A DNA stretch of 64,000 nt, from the NCBI RefSeq assembly GCF_029945685.1, contig NZ_JAQSDA010000025.1, positions 124,001 through 188,000 on the forward strand. The letters are read 5' to 3'. This document shows positions 61,191-64,000 of this stretch, piece after piece. How positions within the stretch are numbered: position 1 is the stretch's first letter; each line of letters opens with the position of its first letter. Made by a program: the position numbers and the translations under genes. Below the pieces are notes generated by a model. That model did no database searches. It saw nothing but the letters and a program-made list of their open reading frames with translations, and was not told the DNA's origin. Origin of the DNA: Polaromonas sp. Lineage in GTDB: Bacteria; Pseudomonadota; Gammaproteobacteria; Burkholderiales; Burkholderiaceae_C.

Positions 61191-63137
61191 GTGATGGTTC
61201 CCCACGCTTCATACCGGCGGCCATTGACGCTGGTTTCCGGCGTGTGGCTGGTCAACGCTGCCTTGATTCTTGCCTTTGTGCTGGTGCCCTCGCTGCATTT
61301 TGAATTGCCTGCCGCGGTCCACACGAATTTGCACACCCTGTTCGAGACGGTGTCCATCATCGTGTCGATGCTGGTGTTCTCTGCCGGCTGGTTCACCTTC
61401 TCGCGGGAGGGCCGCAGCAATGTGGCGCTGCTGTGCAGCATCTTCTTCGGCGTGGCCATTCTTGATTTTGTCCACCTGCTGTCCTACGAGGGCATGCCGG
61501 CTTTCATCATCCCGGCCACAGACGGCAAGTCCATCTCGTTTTTCCTGGCAGCACGCCTGCTGGTGGCGGGCGCCTTGCTGGCGATTGCGTTCCAGCCCTG
61601 GAATCGCCGCATCGGCAACCAGGAGCGCCACTGGCTGCTGGGCGGGAGCCTGGTTTTTGCGTTGGGGGTCTCGGTTTACGGGCTGCTCGAACCGGACGTC
61701 AGGACCTGGTTTTTTGTTCCGGGTTCGGGGCTGACGGGCACCAAGATTGCGGTGGAGTACCTGGTCATCGTTCTCAATCTCGCGGCGGCGGCGGGCTTCT
61801 ACCTGCGCATGCGCGAGCCGCAGCCCTATCCGCTGGTGCCGCTTTTTGCCGCCGCCTGCCTGATGGCCCTGTCGGAGCTGTGTTTCACCCTGTATGCGAC
61901 TTTCGAGGACCAGTACATGGTTCTTGGTCACGTGATCAAGGTGGAGGCCTACCTCTTTGTTTTCCGGGCCATCTTCATCGAGTTCCTGGAAGGGCCGTAC
62001 CGGCAACTGGAAGGTGCGCGCGCTGATCTGGTGGAGAGTGGGGAAAAGTACAGGCTGCTGTTTGAAAACGCCCCGGATGCCTACCTGATGGCCAATGCCG
62101 ATGGCTCCTTTCACACGGCCAACCCGGCGGCTTCCGCCCTGTTCGGCATCCCGCGCCAGGACCTGTGGCGCATCGGGCGCAGCGATGTGACCAGCGACCC
62201 CCGGCTGGCAGGTTTTCTGGAGGAACGCAGCAGGACCGGCTCTGCCCGGGGGGAGTTGACCCTGCGGCGCGGCGACGGGAGCACTTTTCTGGCTGAGGTA
62301 TCTTCATCGACTTACACGGACAGCCGGGGCCGGCCCATGAGCAGCACCTTTGTTCACGACATCACGGCGAAAAGGCAAGGGGAAGAAGAAATCCTCAGCC
62401 TCAACGCGACGCTGGAGCAGCGTGTGCACGATCGCACCGCGGAGCTGCAGTCAGCTTACGAGGATCTGGAGCGGCTCTCCCAAGTGATGGCGCATGACCT
62501 GCGTTCCCCACTGCTGGCCATCGAGGGTTTTGCCGGCCTGCTCATGCGCGATGCGAGCCAGTTGCTCGATGAGCGACAGAAAGGCCACCTGGACAGAATC
62601 CATGCGGCTGCGATACGCATGGCCGAAATGATAGACGCGCTGCTTCAATTTGCAGATGTGTCCCGTTCGACGCTGAAGATGCAGACGCTGGATATCGCCG
62701 CGATGGCCGACAAGGCGCTCTGGTCCTGCCAGAAACGTGATCCGCAGCGCGTGGTCAAGGCCGTGGTACAGCGGCCGGTGATGCTCGAAGGCGACGCGCG
62801 CATGATCACCTTGGTCATGGAGACCCTGATCGGGACCGCGTGGAAGAACACGGCACGCAATAAAAACGCCGAAATCGGGGTGGGCGCTGAGTCAGGGCCC
62901 GCAGGCGAGATGGTCTGTTTTGTCAGCTACAACGGCACCGAAACCAACCCGGCAGCCGTCGATCAGGCGCTCGAAGCTTTCCCGTCACTCCGGACCGCCA
63001 GGGAGTCGGCGCACAGCGACATCGTTCTTGACAACATGCGATTGGTGATTGCCCGGCACGGTGGACGGGTGTGGCGCGAGTCCACGTCAGGGCGGGGCAC
63101 CATCTATCGCTTCACGCTGGATCAGGTGGCGCATTGA
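61191..63137 (+). CDS. MASE3-PAS sensor protein with histidine-kinase H-box but degenerate ATPase domain
   Basis: 648 residues from GTG 61191 (or ATG 61194), with GGAGG at 61179. Residues 1-268 are seven hydrophobic helices of MASE3 type (HTLFETVSIIVSMLVFSAGWFTF). A PAS domain spans about 285-395, then a coiled coil. The H-box AHDLRSPLLAIEGFAGLL has H435. The ATP-binding part is damaged: N-box ETLIGTAWKNTA has Thr at both Asn positions (545, 549), D-box FVSYNGTETNP has Tyr580 for Asp, and G1 reads SDIVLDNMRLVI. It probably cannot bind ATP normally. No response regulator gene is adjacent. Confidence 0.85.
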   Translation: MMVPHASYRRPLTLVSGVWLVNAALILAFVLVPSLHFELPAAVHTNLHTLFETVSIIVSMLVFSAGWFTFSREGRSNVALLCSIFFGVAILDFVHLLSYEGMPAFIIPATDGKSISFFLAARLLVAGALLAIAFQPWNRRIGNQERHWLLGGSLVFALGVSVYGLLEPDVRTWFFVPGSGLTGTKIAVEYLVIVLNLAAAAGFYLRMREPQPYPLVPLFAAACLMALSELCFTLYATFEDQYMVLGHVIKVEAYLFVFRAIFIEFLEGPYRQLEGARADLVESGEKYRLLFENAPDAYLMANADGSFHTANPAASALFGIPRQDLWRIGRSDVTSDPRLAGFLEERSRTGSARGELTLRRGDGSTFLAEVSSSTYTDSRGRPMSSTFVHDITAKRQGEEEILSLNATLEQRVHDRTAELQSAYEDLERLSQVMAHDLRSPLLAIEGFAGLLMRDASQLLDERQKGHLDRIHAAAIRMAEMIDALLQFADVSRSTLKMQTLDIAAMADKALWSCQKRDPQRVVKAVVQRPVMLEGDARMITLVMETLIGTAWKNTARNKNAEIGVGAESGPAGEMVCFVSYNGTETNPAAVDQALEAFPSLRTARESAHSDIVLDNMRLVIARHGGRVWRESTSGRGTIYRFTLDQVAH

Positions 63138-63185
63138 GGCGGCGCACCCTGCACCGCCTGCCTGGGCAAGTGCCGTCTGCCTCAG

Positions 63186-63566
63186 TCAGTCCTCGAACAG
63201 GTACTCCACCTCGCCCAGCCAGCGTTTTTCAATGACCGTCAGGCTGGCCCGCTTGCCGGCCTGCACCATGCGACCGACGGAACTGCGAAAGGCCGCGCCA
63301 GGCGTTTCCTCCAGCCATCGGTCGGCCGTGTCGTCCGGAAATTCCAGGCCGAGCTTTTCGCCGACCTCCATGCCGCTGTCGCAGCCGTGCCTGAATGCCA
63401 GCAGCAGTGACATGGCCAGGCGATGGTGCCCGGCTGCGCAGTGAAACACGCCAATCGTCCGGTCATACACAAAAGGCAGACTGAGGTCGGCAAGGGCAAG
63501 AGGCTGGGGTTCCTGGGCGCCGGCCGCCACCAGCATCTGCCATTGTTGCGGTGTGAAATTGATCAT
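63186..63566 (-). CDS. Protein of unknown function, 126 residues
   Basis: MINFTPQQWQMLVAAGAQEP after GGAAAGGAACC, a good ribosome site. Mixed alpha/beta composition, no signal or membrane helix. Segments LSLPFVYDRTIGVFHCAAGHHRLAMSLLLAFRHG and RWLEETPGAAFRSSVGRMVQAGKRA. Codon use matches the neighbourhood. I do not recognise the family. Convergent with the MASE3 protein gene and downstream of a Crp/Fnr regulator on the same strand; the 267-bp gap between them holds nothing I can identify. Confidence 0.65.
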   Translation of the reverse strand: MINFTPQQWQMLVAAGAQEPQPLALADLSLPFVYDRTIGVFHCAAGHHRLAMSLLLAFRHGCDSGMEVGEKLGLEFPDDTADRWLEETPGAAFRSSVGRMVQAGKRASLTVIEKRWLGEVEYLFED

Positions 63567-63833
63567 GGTTCCTTTCCATGGCCGCGATCTTGCGGCTTTC
63601 GCGAGGACAGATCCCGCATAAATGTCGATGCCTCAGTGTAGGGGGGATTGTCCGGCTTTGTCCCCGTCTGAGAGCCTTTTGACAGGCCAGCCAGTGTGCT
63701 TTATTACCAAGGGCTTCAGCGGGGGGTGTGCTTGCGCCAGACTCACCGGCGCTTGTGTTGAGCACGGTACCCGCACCGCGCATGAAAGTCGCCGTCCACC
63801 GATTCAGCTCAATCTAGAGGGGGTGCGCCTTTG

Positions 63834-64000
63834 TCAGACGGCGTTGCCGTAAGCGGTCAGTTCCGCAAGCCTCACCACCTGGATGCTTTTAAACTCCACG
63901 CGAATATGTCCGAGTTGCACCAACATCTGCAGGCAGGCGTTGGTTCGCTGTCTGGACAGGCCGCAGATAAGTGCCAGGTCGTGCTGGGTGATGTCCAGTG
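63834..64000 (-). CDS. Crp/Fnr-family regulator, C-terminal end (partial)
   Basis: The minus strand is open from the window edge to TGA at 63836-63834. The visible ~55 residues read LDITQHDLALICGLSRQRTN, ACLQMLVQLGHIRVEFKSIQ and VVRLAELTAYGNAV: the HTH_Crp helix-turn-helix with the recognition helix SRQRTNACLQML. The cyclic-nucleotide-binding-like sensory domain lies outside the window. Its signal cannot be told. Confidence 0.88.
   Translation of the reverse strand, partial: LDITQHDLALICGLSRQRTNACLQMLVQLGHIRVEFKSIQVVRLAELTAYGNAV

Noticed and set aside
63567-63833. Possible small gene in the gap before the Crp/Fnr gene
   Set aside because: The short frames there lack ribosome sites and have the composition of non-coding sequence.

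Overview
The window is a 64 kb, GC-rich, gene-dense piece of a betaproteobacterial chromosome. Gene content and protein style (trxA-rho-rpmE2, gloB-YafS-rnhA, the MoaA/MobA/MoeA order, histone-H1-like small proteins, A/P/K-rich tails) and two families of small dispersed repeats point to Burkholderiales, most likely Comamonadaceae (Polaromonas/Rhodoferax/Acidovorax-like). The genus is an inference from style, not from a search. There is no sign of a prophage, insertion sequence, integron or CRISPR array, and I found no tRNA or rRNA gene. The one clear RNA gene is a 4.5S signal-recognition-particle RNA.

Region by region. (1) 1-11.5 kb is a phosphate and polyphosphate block: the end of ppk1, sixA, a histone-like ribbon-helix-helix protein, ppx, a periplasmic binding protein, a fasciclin lipoprotein, then pstS-pstC-pstA-pstB-phoU-phoB-phoR with a Pho box before pstS and a strong terminator hairpin after it. 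(2) 11.5-15 kb holds a nitrilase/GNAT gene pair and an ArnT-like membrane glycosyltransferase. (3) 15-17.5 kb is trxA-rho-rpmE2. (4) 17.6-25.7 kb is an AddB/AddA-type recombination nuclease-helicase, a BaiN-like flavoprotein and two small unknown genes. (5) 25.8-31.6 kb carries the 4.5S RNA gene, a beta-propeller secreted protein and the conserved dnaX-ybaB-recR cluster; dnaX has an in-frame A AAA AAG heptamer with a -1 stop four codons on. (6) 31.7-35.7 kb is an NMT1/SsuABC-type ABC importer, a glutathione transferase and a DUF3096 micro-membrane protein. (7) 35.8-45.2 kb is a degenerate Mrr-like membrane protein, mltD, gloB, a YafS-like methyltransferase, rnhA and an RND efflux pair. (8) 45.4-49.1 kb is the molybdenum-cofactor set moaA-mobA-moeA with a BLUF blue-light sensor upstream. 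(9) 49.2-54.6 kb holds an SDR, an aldehyde dehydrogenase, a class C serine hydrolase, and a PF10118 hydrolase divergent from a TetR regulator with two matching operators between them. (10) 54.7-58.6 kb has two different pyrophosphatases back to back (H+-pumping hppA and soluble ppa) and an alpha/beta hydrolase. (11) 58.5-64 kb has a wax-ester synthase/DGAT, an unknown anchored protein, a MASE3-PAS sensor with a ruined ATPase domain, an unknown small protein and the end of a Crp/Fnr regulator.

The window is mostly core chromosome. The least expected structure is in the repeats. A roughly 92-bp GC-rich multi-hairpin element (seven copies) and a roughly 49-bp element starting with a GCTAY...ATAGC palindrome (nine copies) are scattered through the whole window. 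Several copies lie inside reading frames of conserved genes (gloB, moeA, addA, addB, dnaX) and are translated as extra peptide segments.
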